Assembly (NCBI RefSeq): GCF_022878925.1
Contig: NZ_CP084627.1
Coordinates: forward strand, 1,302,001 to 1,366,000
Reading direction: 5' to 3'
DNA from: Caballeronia sp. TF1N1
Lineage (GTDB): Bacteria > Pseudomonadota > Gammaproteobacteria > Burkholderiales > Burkholderiaceae
DNA: 64,000 nt
The position numbers and the translations under genes are program-made. The notes under the pieces are model-generated. The model was not told the DNA's origin, searched no databases, and worked only from the letters and a program-made list of their open reading frames with translations. This document shows positions 1-8,732 of this stretch, one piece after another. Numbering within the stretch: the stretch's first letter is position 1; every line of letters begins with the position of its first letter.

Positions 1-811
1 TCACCACGATCTCGCCTGCCGGCGCACGCGCCAGATAAATCTCGACGCGTGAATCGCGCGCGAATTTCGACACGTTGGTCAGGCCTTCCTGCACGAGACG
101 GTAGAGCGTGATGTTGAGCGCATCGTTGAGATTGTCGAAGTCGCCATCGACGGCTAGCGTAAACACCGCATCGGGCAAGCGCTCGCGCCAGCCGTCCACG
201 CAATGTTCGAGTGCGGTCGGCAAGCCGAATTCATCGAGACCGATCGGACGCAGCTTGCGGATCATTCCGCCGATTTCGCGATACACATGCGTCGCGCTTT
301 GCATGAGCGCAAGCGAAAGACGATGCACTTCAGGCTCGCGTTCGAGCGATAAATCGCGGATGCGCCCCGCATCGAGCGAAATGGCGTTGAGGTACTGACC
401 CAGTTCGTCATGCAGTTCGCGCGCGAGATGCCGGCGCTCGGTTTCCTGCGCGGCAATGGCCTGACTCGCGAGCCTACGGTTTTCCGCGAGCAGATGCTCC
501 GCCTCTTCCTCCAGCGCCCGGCGCCGCCGAACTTCACGCTGCGCCTGACGGTAGCGCCGCCACGCGAACCACGCGAAGCCGATTGCGAGCACGACGAGCG
601 TGGCGGGCAATTCATCGAGCTGGAAACGCTCGGCGCTGCGCGTCCATCGGTAGGTGAACTCGTTGAAGTCGAAGGCCGCGAACAGCATGCCGGCCAGCAC
701 CGTGATAAGAACGACGCAGGCGAGATCGCTCCATACGGTCGAGCGCATGGAACGCGCGGGCGGGCGTTCGGAGAGCGAGGGAAGAGATTCGTTTGGTATC
801 ACGGAATGCAT
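1..811 (-). CDS. Sensor histidine kinase, NarX/UhpB type (C-terminus cut by window edge)
   Basis: The frame is open from an ATG at 811 to the left edge, giving 270 codons. Two hydrophobic segments lie near residues 30-48 and 69-84, followed by a charged linker and the HisKA_3 phosphoacceptor motif RELHDELGQ with His134. Near residues 230-245 LYRLVQEGLTNVSKFA matches the start of the ATPase domain N box of this family; the rest of the ATPase domain is outside the window. Family knowledge: such kinases dimerise, autophosphorylate on this His and pass phosphate to a LuxR/NarL-type regulator, which would be expected next on the left. No periplasmic sensor domain is obvious between the two membrane segments, only a short loop. 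The ligand is unknown. Confidence 0.85.
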   Translation of the reverse strand, partial: MHSVIPNESLPSLSERPPARSMRSTVWSDLACVVLITVLAGMLFAAFDFNEFTYRWTRSAERFQLDELPATLVVLAIGFAWFAWRRYRQAQREVRRRRALEEEAEHLLAENRRLASQAIAAQETERRHLARELHDELGQYLNAISLDAGRIRDLSLEREPEVHRLSLALMQSATHVYREIGGMIRKLRPIGLDEFGLPTALEHCVDGWRERLPDAVFTLAVDGDFDNLNDALNITLYRLVQEGLTNVSKFARDSRVEIYLARAPAGEIVV

Positions 812-975
812 TCTACGCACGGCTTCATCCTCGGGCCCGACACCGTTTGTGCGATTGGGAACGCTTCCCTGCTGAATCGGGAAAAGCTCCCGGTGCGCGC
901 GCGTGTTCTTATGCGACGCTTTCAATGAAACGAACTTACCTCAAGCCGACATTGCAATAACAAGAGGAGACGACG

Positions 976-3330
976 ATGAGAAGCATGCCGCGCGAGCGCA
1001 AGTCAGCGCATCGGTTCAAACCCCGAGCCGGATTGCGGCTCGCGTTCGGCGGTGCGTTCGCCAGCATCACCGTCGGCGCATGGGCGCAGGCGGCAAGCGC
1101 TCCAGAGGTGCCTCCCGCCGTTGTGGCACCGGTCCTCGAAGCGAGTCCGCCGCCGAATACCGACTTGCCCACGGTAGTCGTGGTGGGCACGACACCGCTC
1201 ATCGGCGTCGGCACGCCGCTCGAAAAGGTGCCCGCGAACGTGCAGACCATCAAGGGCAGCCAGATCGACGCGCAGCATTCCCAGACCATCACCGATTATT
1301 TGCAGAAGAACGTCGGCAGCGTCGATATCAACGACGCGCAAGGCAACCCATCGCAGACGGACATTCTCTATCGCGGCTTCACGGCTTCGCCGCTGCTCGG
1401 CACGCCGCAGGGCCTTTCGGTGTTTCTGGATGGCGTACGCATCAACGAGCCGTTCGGCGATGTCGTGAACTGGGACCTGATTCCGCAGGCCGCCATCAGC
1501 ACGATGCAGATCATTCCCGGCTCGAACCCGACGTTCGGCTTGAACACGCTGGGTGGCGCAATCGCGGTGACGACGAAGAACGGCCGGGACAACCCTGGCG
1601 GCGCGGTGGATGTGAGCTTCGGTTCGTTCGGCCGCAAGGTGGCGCAGTTCGAACAAGGCGGGTTGATCGGCGATCATCTCGACTACTACTTCACGGCCAA
1701 CATCACGAACGATAACGGCTGGGCGGCGCAGAATTCTAGCCGCTTGCGCCAGGCCTTCGGCAAGCTGCGCTACACCGACGCCGATACGACGATCTCCCTT
1801 TCGATGGGCGGTGCGGACAACACGCTAAACGGCTCGCAGACGATCCCGCGCTCGTTCCTCAACAACTTCAAGCAAGCCTATACGTTCCCAGATACCAACG
1901 AGAATCAGGTCGGCTATATCACGCTGTCGGCGGATCGTTACATCACGCCGAACATCCAGTTGAGCGGCAATCTGTACTACCGTCACTATCGCAACAAGAA
2001 CGTGAGCAGCAACGTCAACGACGACTTCGGCACCGTGGAGGGCGACGATGACGACGATATCGATCTCACGCAGGCCACCAACGACCAGTCGGTGATCGTC
2101 ACGGACAGCTATGGCGCAAGCCTGCAACTCACCTTGCTCAACAAGCTCTTCGGCAAGGACAACCAGTTGGTGATCGGTGCGGCGGGCGACTTCGCCAACT
2201 CGCATTTTTCGCAATCGTCGCAGGATGCCGAGTTCACGGATAGCCGCGCGACCATCGGCATGGGTCCGTTCGTTCCGCAGACGGACGCCAAGACGCGCAA
2301 TCAGAACTGGGGCATCTACTTCGAGAACACCTTCTCTTTCACGCAGCAATGGTCCATGACGCTCGCCGGGCGCTATAACTGGTCGAAGGCGGTGATCGGT
2401 GACGAGAGCGGCGTGCAGCCATTACTCGATGGCAATCACACGTTCTCGCGCTTCAATCCGGCTATCGGTTTCAACTGGAATCCGACGCGCTCCTTCACCG
2501 CCTACGCCACGTATAACGAAGGCATGCGTTCGCCGACGGCTATCGAACTCGCTTGCGCCGACCCGGCCGCACCGTGCTCGCTGCCGAACGATTTCATCGC
2601 CGACCCCGACCTCAAGCCGGTGATTTCGCGCACCTTCGAAGTGGGCGCGCGTGGACGCCTTGGCAACGCGACGACATGGAGCGCGGCGGCCTACAGCACG
2701 ACCCTTTCCGACGATATCCAGTTCGTCAGCAGCCAGGGCGCGGCAAGCACGCTCGGCTACTTTCAGAACGTGGGCAAGACGCGCAGGCAAGGCTTCGAAC
2801 TCGCGGGCCGCACGCAATGGGGACCGGTCGGCATGGCCGCGAGCTATAGCTACGTGAACGCGACTTATCGTTCAACATGGACCGAGAGCAGCGCCAGCAA
2901 TTCGAGCGCGGATGACGGCGGCAATATCACCGTTCACTCCGGCGATCGCATTCCGGGCATTCCGGCGAATACGGTCAAGGTGCGACTCGACTACAACGCG
3001 CTGCCGCAATGGAATATCGGCAGCAACCTCACGTATCGCAGCAGCATCTTCGCGCGCGGCGACGAGAACAATCAGGACACGAATGGCAGCATTGCCGGCT
3101 ACTTTCTGATCGATCTCGATACGACCTACAACGTGACCAAGCAGTTGCAGGTCTATGCGACCGTAAAGAATCTGTTGAACAAGCGCTACGCGAACTTCGC
3201 CATTCTTGGCGAGAACTTCTTCAACGGACCGAATCACACGTTCAACGGCGCGGATACCACCAACGAGCAATTTCTGGGTGTTGGCGCGCCGCGTGGCGTG
3301 TGGGTGGGGATGCGCTATGCGTGGAAGTGA
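976..3330 (+). CDS. TonB-dependent outer membrane receptor
   Basis: A 784-residue protein with a basic N-terminus and signal peptide ending near residue 40, a TonB-box-like stretch LPTVVVVG at about 64-71, a plug domain with QTDILYRGF and VFLDGVRINEPFGD, and a C-terminal beta-barrel with many alternating aromatic strands. An AGAGGAGA Shine-Dalgarno lies just upstream of the ATG. Family role: active uptake of a metal chelate, cofactor or other large ligand, energised by TonB-ExbBD. An unusual run of six acidic residues near residues 357-364 lies in a presumed extracellular loop. The ligand cannot be read from sequence; the neighbours (sensor kinase, beta-propeller and DUF3280-like proteins) hint at a PQQ/metal theme. 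It is convergent with the glycosyltransferase, with only 9 bp between the stops. Confidence 0.93.
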   Translation: MRSMPRERKSAHRFKPRAGLRLAFGGAFASITVGAWAQAASAPEVPPAVVAPVLEASPPPNTDLPTVVVVGTTPLIGVGTPLEKVPANVQTIKGSQIDAQHSQTITDYLQKNVGSVDINDAQGNPSQTDILYRGFTASPLLGTPQGLSVFLDGVRINEPFGDVVNWDLIPQAAISTMQIIPGSNPTFGLNTLGGAIAVTTKNGRDNPGGAVDVSFGSFGRKVAQFEQGGLIGDHLDYYFTANITNDNGWAAQNSSRLRQAFGKLRYTDADTTISLSMGGADNTLNGSQTIPRSFLNNFKQAYTFPDTNENQVGYITLSADRYITPNIQLSGNLYYRHYRNKNVSSNVNDDFGTVEGDDDDDIDLTQATNDQSVIVTDSYGASLQLTLLNKLFGKDNQLVIGAAGDFANSHFSQSSQDAEFTDSRATIGMGPFVPQTDAKTRNQNWGIYFENTFSFTQQWSMTLAGRYNWSKAVIGDESGVQPLLDGNHTFSRFNPAIGFNWNPTRSFTAYATYNEGMRSPTAIELACADPAAPCSLPNDFIADPDLKPVISRTFEVGARGRLGNATTWSAAAYSTTLSDDIQFVSSQGAASTLGYFQNVGKTRRQGFELAGRTQWGPVGMAASYSYVNATYRSTWTESSASNSSADDGGNITVHSGDRIPGIPANTVKVRLDYNALPQWNIGSNLTYRSSIFARGDENNQDTNGSIAGYFLIDLDTTYNVTKQLQVYATVKNLLNKRYANFAILGENFFNGPNHTFNGADTTNEQFLGVGAPRGVWVGMRYAWK

Positions 3331-3339
3331 GTATGCCGC

Positions 3340-4323
3340 TCAAGCATGCTTGAGTTGACTCATCGCTTCCGCAATCGCGCGGTGACAGCGGAACTTGTCC
3401 TCTTCGCTACGAGGATAGGTCTGTGCTGACGCCCGCCATTTGCGATCGAGCATATCGACCATTCGATACTCGAGTTCGAGTGCGCTTACACCATAGCGCG
3501 TGTCGATCTGCGAAAGGGCGACGCCGCCCGCGCGATACGCGTCGATCAATGTATCGAGTTCGGCTTCCGGCTTGAGTGGCCAATCGTGCAATGTACACAG
3601 GCGTTGCACGTCATGTCCGGTGAGACGCGGAAAGAACGTGGGAAAGATACGCATGAAAAGGCGCTTCTTGGCTTCGTAGAGCTTTACGACATCGAGATTC
3701 AACGACGTCATCTCTCGATGAATCCGGTATGCCGTCAAAGGCTCTGCAAGGTTGGCGAAGCGCGCGCCATGCAGCATGCAGTCGAACCAGAAGCCGAGAT
3801 CATCCACAATGTGCAGATTCGGATCGTAGCGAATCTCGAAGCGCTGGATGAACGCGCGCCGGAACATCACGCTCGGATTGGCGAGGTAAGCCGCGCCGAT
3901 CATGAAACGGGCCTTTATCTCGCCGTCTTCGAGCGGAAAATTGCTAACGGTGGAATCTTCACCGAAGTGGCGAATTTGCGTGCCGAGCACGGTGACATGC
4001 GGATGCGCATCGAGATATTCCGCTTGCTTGCGAAGTCTGCCCGGCTCGGCAATGTCATCGTGATCGATGCGCGCAATGTATTCTCCACGGCATAGATTGA
4101 AGCCACGGTTTGCGTTGCTCGCGCGCCCCTGATTATGCTCGAGGGAAAAGATGCGAATGCGCGCGTCGTTCAGGCTGCGCACGCGTGCGAGGGTGTCGTC
4201 ATGGCTCGCGTCATCGAGAATCAGGACTTCGAAATCGGCGTCCTGATTCAGCAACGATTGCAGCGTTTCGACGATGAAGCGCTCTGCGTTGTAAGTGGGG
4301 ATGACGACGGATATCTTTGGCAT
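3340..4323 (-). CDS. Family 2 glycosyltransferase
   Basis: A 327-residue soluble protein with the GT-A nucleotide-sugar fold: ISVVIPTYNAERFI at residues 4-17, LDDASHDDT at 36-44 and the DxD-like metal motif RIDHDD at 85-90, then HIVDDLGFW as the likely catalytic-base region near 170. Family knowledge: GT2 enzymes move a sugar from a nucleotide donor to a glycan or lipid carrier at the cytoplasmic face. No other glycan-assembly genes are adjacent, so the acceptor is unknown. The C-terminal third (after about residue 220) has no motif that I recognise. The last codons overlap a 16-bp palindrome at 3339-3354 in the convergent junction with the receptor gene. Confidence 0.9.
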   Translation of the reverse strand: MPKISVVIPTYNAERFIVETLQSLLNQDADFEVLILDDASHDDTLARVRSLNDARIRIFSLEHNQGRASNANRGFNLCRGEYIARIDHDDIAEPGRLRKQAEYLDAHPHVTVLGTQIRHFGEDSTVSNFPLEDGEIKARFMIGAAYLANPSVMFRRAFIQRFEIRYDPNLHIVDDLGFWFDCMLHGARFANLAEPLTAYRIHREMTSLNLDVVKLYEAKKRLFMRIFPTFFPRLTGHDVQRLCTLHDWPLKPEAELDTLIDAYRAGGVALSQIDTRYGVSALELEYRMVDMLDRKWRASAQTYPRSEEDKFRCHRAIAEAMSQLKHA

Positions 4324-4427
4324 GTTGAGCGCAGCGGCTTTTCCGCGGTCGGGTTCGGCTCGACATTATCCGCGCGTTCTTGCTTCGAATTGTCAAAGAT
4401 GGTTTTATCAGCCATCCGAACTATTCT

Positions 4428-4835
4428 TCAGCGCGGCTTGAAAGGATATACCTTCGCTGGCCTGCGCTGCTGCAACTCCGCCAGATAGTTTTCGACAAAG
4501 CGGCCGAGCGCGTTGGCCTTGAGTTGTTCGAGCATGCGCATGGCGTCGCTTGGCGATTCGGGACCCATGACGAGTGCGCCGACGCCAAGCTCACCCAGAT
4601 GCACGACGAGCGCGCATGAAGAAAGCGAACCAGCGGAGAAGAGGCGGATTGCTTCGGCAGCATCGTCGTCTATTTCGATGTTAGCAGCGCGCGGGTCGCA
4701 ACGAAACTCGCCATGCTTGCCGACGTATGCGGGCAGCCAATGACAATTGGCAGTGCCGCCTTGAGCTGCGATCAACAGACGCTTACGTGAGGGCGAATCC
4801 AGGAGCTCCTGGAAAGCCTCGGCCAATGTGAACAT
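4428..4835 (-). CDS. Hypothetical protein, 135 aa
   Basis: I do not recognise a family. The start at 4835 is chosen because GCGAGGTGCACC gives a Shine-Dalgarno at the right distance and the protein then opens MFTLAEAFQELLDSPSRKRLL; a longer reading of the same frame to 4949 has no such site. The protein is soluble, without signal peptide or membrane segment. It holds a middle region rich in hydrophobic strands (SLSSCALVVHLGELGVGALVMG) and a C-terminal helix (MLEQLKANALGRFVENYLAELQ). It lies between the glycosyltransferase and the beta-propeller gene on the same strand but with gaps of more than 100 bp on both sides, so it is probably its own unit. Confidence 0.65.
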   Translation of the reverse strand: MFTLAEAFQELLDSPSRKRLLIAAQGGTANCHWLPAYVGKHGEFRCDPRAANIEIDDDAAEAIRLFSAGSLSSCALVVHLGELGVGALVMGPESPSDAMRMLEQLKANALGRFVENYLAELQQRRPAKVYPFKPR

Positions 4836-4968
4836 GGTGCACCTCGCCGTCGAGCCTGTCCCGATACTACCAGCGCTCTCTTGAGCGGCGCGGATTCCTT
4901 TACGAAACGATGCAAGGCACAAACCGAAATGGCCGCGCATGGCGGCCATCGCGTTTCATGCATCAAAC

Positions 4969-6033
4969 TCAACGCCCTTCGATCGATCCCGCGCTCGGCG
5001 GATACGTCACGATGCCCCATGCGAGCGGTAGATCACCGATCTGCTTGACCGTCTGATAGTTCGATGCATCGAGCACATACACGGCGTTGGACCGTCCACA
5101 TGCAAAGAGAATCTTCGAGCCATCGGGCGTGAAGCTGAAGTGCCAGCAACGTTGACCAATCGGTACATCGCTTAAGTGCTCGAAGCTTTTGCCATCGAAG
5201 ACCTGCAAGGTCTTGTCGCGCGAAGCGGCAACGAGAAGACGCTTGCCCGAAGGATCGAACGATACGCCATACGGGCCCGTCTTCGTGTCGACGGTCTTGA
5301 CGATCTTGAGATCGGCCGCATCGAGCACGGTGAACTTGTTCGTGTTCTCGAGCGTCACGACATACTGCTTGCCATCCGGCGATACCTTGATGCCGCGTGG
5401 GCGCGAACCTTTCGGCAACGTGACCGTGCGCACGAACTTGCCGCTGCCCACGCGATACACCGACACCGTGTCGTCACCTTCATTGGTCACGAGAATGGAC
5501 TTGCCATCGGCCGAGAATTCCACGCCTTCCGTTTCGTGTCCGCTCTTGACCGAGCGCAGAACCTTAAGCGTCTTGAGATCGACGATGGCGATCTCGGCGG
5601 GCGGCGCATTGGGATCGTCATCGTCCTTTTCGGGTTGACCGGGCTTCGGAGGACCGCCGGATTCGCCCGGCTCGTAGGTCACGTAAGCGAAGCCGCCACG
5701 CACGCGCACGAACTCCGGATTCTTGCCGATCTTCACGCGCCGCACGACCTTACCCGTCGATGTATCGATCTCCGAAAGGTCCGCTGTCTCCTTGTTCGCG
5801 ACGTAAAGGCGTGTTCCTTCCTTGTTGAGACTCAGGCCGCGCGGACCGTCTTTGCCCACATCGAAAGTTTGCTTGAGCGAGAGATCGCCCAGATCGATGA
5901 CGCCGACACCGGCGGACTCGGTCGTCACGTAGGCGGTGGGCGTGGCCGCGTGCGTGGAGCTTGCGGCAAGCGCGAGCGTCGGCGCGAGTACCGACGCGCA
6001 GGCAAAGCGCGCCGCCCTGTATCTGGCTTGCAT
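4969..6033 (-). CDS. YVTN-type beta-propeller periplasmic protein
   Basis: A 354-residue protein with a signal peptide (ALAASSTHA near residues 22-30) and about seven repeats of the YVTN/PQQ-repeat type, for example TAYVTTESAGVGVIDL, RLYVANKETADLSEID, SILVTNEGDDTVSVY and KILFACGRSNAVYVLD. A proline-rich acidic insert (PGESGGPPKPGQPEKDDDDP, about residues 121-140) interrupts one blade. GGAGA lies just before the ATG. Proteins of this length and layout are known as beta-propeller proteins associated with PQQ-dependent alcohol catabolism, next to quinoprotein dehydrogenase, cytochrome c and ABC transporter genes. Here that assignment is inference from fold and from the DUF3280-type gene directly upstream. 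Generic scaffold or binding function is the safe call. Confidence 0.82.
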   Translation of the reverse strand: MQARYRAARFACASVLAPTLALAASSTHAATPTAYVTTESAGVGVIDLGDLSLKQTFDVGKDGPRGLSLNKEGTRLYVANKETADLSEIDTSTGKVVRRVKIGKNPEFVRVRGGFAYVTYEPGESGGPPKPGQPEKDDDDPNAPPAEIAIVDLKTLKVLRSVKSGHETEGVEFSADGKSILVTNEGDDTVSVYRVGSGKFVRTVTLPKGSRPRGIKVSPDGKQYVVTLENTNKFTVLDAADLKIVKTVDTKTGPYGVSFDPSGKRLLVAASRDKTLQVFDGKSFEHLSDVPIGQRCWHFSFTPDGSKILFACGRSNAVYVLDASNYQTVKQIGDLPLAWGIVTYPPSAGSIEGR

Positions 6034-6201
6034 GGTCGTCTCCGGCTTTGATTCGTGTTCGATTCGAATTCGTTTTGACAGGCACCGCGACCGCGTCGAA
6101 CGGGCGTGCCCGAATGGAACTTAGCCCAACATGCGCCGCTCTGGCAACGCCGGAAGGCGGGAGAAACTCCCGAATTCGTTGCCGTGGGTTCAATCGCCGC
6201 G

Positions 6202-6747
6202 TCAGGGCTTCATCGAAGGATCGTCGGCGAGCAGGACGACGAGCGCCTTGGCGCCGCGCTGCCACGAGAGATCCGTGTTGCCGCGTATATCGACGGAACG
6301 CTGAAAGAGCGTGGCGCCGCTCTTGGCATCTTCCACACGAAGGTTCATGTTGAGGATCAGATTACTGATCTTCTGCACCCAGCAAATGCCCACGCGCTCC
6401 ACGCCAAGTTGGCGCGCTACGCGCAGTTCGCAGCCGTTGCAGGCGCTCATGTCTTGCGCCCCTTGAAGCGACGCGATGAGGTCCTTGGCGGGCGCGTTAT
6501 CGGCAATGCGGAACAGGCCACGCTCACGCATGTCGTCGCGCAGCGCGGTGCCGATCATCGCGAGGCGCTGGCTCTGGATGCGGTTGATGTCGGCATCGTT
6601 ATACGCGGCGTTATCGTCGATAAGCGTGCAGTCGATGAGTGCAAGCGACGGCTTCTCGTTCTGCGCACCGGCGTTGCCTGTAGCAAAGCCTAAGCTTGCG
6701 ATAACCACGAGAAACAGCGCACGCACTACGCGACGGATGACGGTCAT
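6202..6747 (-). CDS. Secreted DUF3280 (DUF2380)-type protein
   Basis: A 181-residue protein with an N-terminal signal peptide (LFLVVIASLGFATGNAGAQ). The mature part starts KPSLALIDCTLIDDNAAYN and carries RIQSQRLAMIGTALRDDM, a CNGCELRVARQLGVERVGICWV segment with three cysteines, and ends with a beta-rich part (LNMNLRVEDAKSGATLFQRSVDIRGNTDLSW). This matches my memory of the DUF3280 family found in methylotroph and quinoprotein gene sets; no biochemical role is established that I know of. The CxxC and third Cys suggest a disulphide or metal site in the periplasm. It is co-oriented with the beta-propeller gene, 168 bp apart. Confidence 0.75.
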   Translation of the reverse strand: MTVIRRVVRALFLVVIASLGFATGNAGAQNEKPSLALIDCTLIDDNAAYNDADINRIQSQRLAMIGTALRDDMRERGLFRIADNAPAKDLIASLQGAQDMSACNGCELRVARQLGVERVGICWVQKISNLILNMNLRVEDAKSGATLFQRSVDIRGNTDLSWQRGAKALVVLLADDPSMKP

Positions 6748-6905
6748 GGTTCAAGTCTCGTCGGGCGAAAGGCCCGTGGCTCAACATAACGTCCAACGCG
6801 CTGCGGAGCAAGCGTATCGTTCGTTTCAACGCGCTTAAACATGGATTCATCGCGCCAACAGGAGTAACGTTGAATAGCCCGCGCGAAGATGGAAAGGAGG
6901 CGATC

Positions 6906-7220
6906 ATGCCCGACGACCCCACGCCAAAGTGGCACGTTTTCGAATACGAAGGCTTCGAGATTCATGCACTGCCGCAAATCAAGGCAGCGCCTGAATCCGC
7001 GTCTAACAGCTACGCCTATATTGCCTATGTATGCAGACCCGGCACGCATGCGGATAAACCTGGCGACGCCGTGCATTTCCATTCCGATGGCGACGACGCG
7101 TTCAAGACTCCCGACGACGCAGCCGACGACGCGCGGCATGTCGGCCGAAGTATCGTCGATGGTACGCATCCGGATTTGAACGTGCTGCCGCTCGTGTCGC
7201 ATCATCATCACACTGGATGA
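6906..7220 (+). CDS. Hypothetical protein with histidine-rich tail, 104 aa
   Basis: Start chosen at 6906 because GGAAAGGAGG lies 6-7 bases before this ATG; the same frame opens earlier at 6870 without such a site. The small acidic protein has aromatic strands at the N-terminus (KWHVFEYEGFEIHALP), a region SYAYIAYVCRPGTHADKPGDAVHFHSD, an alternating Asp/Ala segment (FKTPDDAADDARHVGRSIVDG) and a tail PLVSHHHHTG. I know of no family name. The stop is one base from the ATG of the next gene (VOC protein), so the two are very likely translated from one message. The His run could bind metal, but this is speculation. Confidence 0.72.
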   Translation: MPDDPTPKWHVFEYEGFEIHALPQIKAAPESASNSYAYIAYVCRPGTHADKPGDAVHFHSDGDDAFKTPDDAADDARHVGRSIVDGTHPDLNVLPLVSHHHHTG

Positions 7221-7221
7221 C

Positions 7222-7596
7222 ATGACCGATTCGAATCAAGACGAACCGCGCATTGAAAGTCTCAGCGCCGTTACGCTCGCCACGCACGATATGCCTCGTG
7301 CCGTCGCCTTTTACGAAGCGCTCGGTTTTCGTATCGTGCATGGCGGCGCGAACGAGGCATTCACTTCTTTTGCGCTAGGTGCGTCCTTTCTCAACTTCAC
7401 GACCGAAACACATGGTCCCGTTCAATGGTGGGGCCGCTTCATCATTCATGTCTCCGACGTGGATGCGTTTTATCGCCGTGCGCTTGCCTGCGGAATGAAA
7501 CCGCACTTCGCGCCGCGCGATGCGCCCTGGAACGAGCGCTACTTCCATCTCACCGATCCCGACGGCCACGAACTGAGTTTCGCACGGCCGCTCTAA
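7222..7596 (+). CDS. VOC (glyoxalase/dioxygenase superfamily) protein
   Basis: A 124-residue single-unit VOC protein with two paired beta-alpha-beta-beta-beta modules: SAVTLATHDMPRAVAFYEALGFRIVHGG, FLNFTT, then IIHVSDVDAFYRRALACGMKP and YFHLTDPDGHELSFARPL. The closing DPDGHELSFARPL is the typical end of the fold, with the Glu that often binds metal. Members range from glyoxalase I and dioxygenases to antibiotic-binding proteins, so the substrate cannot be given. It starts one base after the stop of the preceding gene, which indicates translational coupling. Confidence 0.88.
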   Translation: MTDSNQDEPRIESLSAVTLATHDMPRAVAFYEALGFRIVHGGANEAFTSFALGASFLNFTTETHGPVQWWGRFIIHVSDVDAFYRRALACGMKPHFAPRDAPWNERYFHLTDPDGHELSFARPL

Positions 7597-7617
7597 AAAA
7601 ATGCCGCGCCGCGGCAC
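7595..7617 (-). terminator. Short GC hairpin with U-tract on minus strand
   Basis: On the minus strand a TGCCG / CGGCA stem with a 5-base loop is followed by seven T residues. It points leftward, so it would end minus-strand transcripts coming from the J-domain gene region more than 500 bp away, or an unknown minus-strand RNA. The stem is short, so this is tentative. Confidence 0.4.
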
Positions 7618-7925
7618 GGAACTGGCTCTTACACAAATGACGGATAGCGCACGCATCGGATCATTGATATGACCGTTCGCGTACATACCCGTTCATCGCG
7701 TTGAATGACCATTCAATCGACTCGAAGCCGTACTCCGCCAGTTCAAAGTGAGCGTGTTGCTATTTCGCAAACTTGGAGCAGGCGCCTGGTTTTCAGGCGT
7801 AGAGTTAAAGTGCTTTGTCAGGTACGTGATGCATTGCGGCATAGTTATTTCAGTGGCGGGGCGTAAAGCCTTGAGCGCATCTGGCCGTTAGCCCGAACAT
7901 GAATGCCGCGTGTTGGAGACTCGGA
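7618..7925. other. Intergenic region with two small palindromes
   Basis: No convincing gene is visible. It contains a perfect 7-bp inverted repeat TTGAATG-AC-CATTCAA (7701-7716), of operator size, and a CGCCTG-GTTTT-CAGGCG hairpin near 7780-7800. It lies upstream of the small plus-strand gene at 7926 and could hold its promoter. Confidence 0.4.
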
Positions 7926-8174
7926 ATGAAATGCACGAAAGAGCAATCCCTTCGCTATCAGGTCGAAAAATGGCTGGCGCCCGGAAGCATGCCGGTCCAT
8001 GTCAGGCAATTCAGTCGCACGCGCGCAGACCGGCGCCGCTTCGTTTGTGTGGAAACGCTGCAGGGCGCTGCATCGCGCGCGCTGTTTTTCTTCCGTCACG
8101 ACGACGGCCACTGGTGTGTGTATCCGCCCGCGCCGCGTCACCGTAACATGCGTGGCGAAAGACTGGCCGCGTAG
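7926..8174 (+). CDS. Small basic hypothetical protein, 82 aa
   Basis: Start at 7926 gives MKCTKEQSLRYQVEKWL..., preceded by GGAGACTCGGA. The protein is basic, with VHVRQFSRTRADRRRFVCVETLQ, then ASRALFFFRHDDGHWCVYPP, a beta-strand-rich pattern ending in an Arg-rich tail. No family is known to me; small proteins of this look recur in Burkholderia genomes, from memory only. It is convergent with the J-domain gene, 12 bp between stops. Other frames here are also open, so the call is moderate. Confidence 0.55.
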   Translation: MKCTKEQSLRYQVEKWLAPGSMPVHVRQFSRTRADRRRFVCVETLQGAASRALFFFRHDDGHWCVYPPAPRHRNMRGERLAA

Positions 8175-8186
8175 CACGGCATCGAT

Positions 8187-8732
8187 TTAAAGCTTCAGGT
8201 TGTTGAGAAACTGGAACCACATGGAACCAAGCGGATTGATCGTGGGACCCGCCAGTTTCTTTTCAACGACGGGTTCTTCGGCTGGCTCGGCGTCAGCCGT
8301 CTGTCGCGAATCATGCAGCGCTATCGCGCTATCCGCGATTTGCCGCGCTTGCACTTCCTCGCATTGCTGTCCAAGCAGCGCGCCGAAGACGACATCGCGG
8401 TTATGCCCTTGTGATGCGAACCGCATGGCGAGCGATACATATTCCGCATAGAGCGCCTCGCGTACTTCACGCTCCTTCGCTTCGCGCTCCGTTTGCGCCT
8501 TATGCAGACGCGCGACCTCCTCCGCGAAAATGCGATCGTAGACTTCGCGTTGCGCGGGATCGGAAAGTATGGCGTAGGCTTCCTTGATCTCTTGAAACGT
8601 CGCGCGTGCGGCGTCTTCGTTACCCGCGTTGCGATCCGGATGCGAGCGCATCGCGGCCTTGCGATAAGCGCGCTTGATCTCTTCCTCGGTTGCGTGCTCG
8701 CCTACTCCAAGCGTTTCGTATAACGTTGCCAT
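8187..8732 (-). CDS. J-domain (DnaJ-like) co-chaperone
   Basis: A 181-residue protein with an N-terminal J domain: MATLYETLGVGEHATEEEIKRAYRKAAMRSHPDRNAG, where the HPD tripeptide (residues 31-33) is the Hsp70-stimulating motif, then EIKEAYAILSDPAQREVYD. A charged coiled region (about 75-95) and a helical segment without zinc-finger cysteines or the usual DnaJ substrate-binding domains follow, so this is a class C J protein recruiting DnaK to unknown clients. A second ATG two codons upstream (8738) is equally possible; family alignment favours 8732. The C-terminal tail EKKLAGPTINPLGSMWFQFLNNLKL is unusual and may be a docking peptide. Confidence 0.88.
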   Translation of the reverse strand: MATLYETLGVGEHATEEEIKRAYRKAAMRSHPDRNAGNEDAARATFQEIKEAYAILSDPAQREVYDRIFAEEVARLHKAQTEREAKEREVREALYAEYVSLAMRFASQGHNRDVVFGALLGQQCEEVQARQIADSAIALHDSRQTADAEPAEEPVVEKKLAGPTINPLGSMWFQFLNNLKL

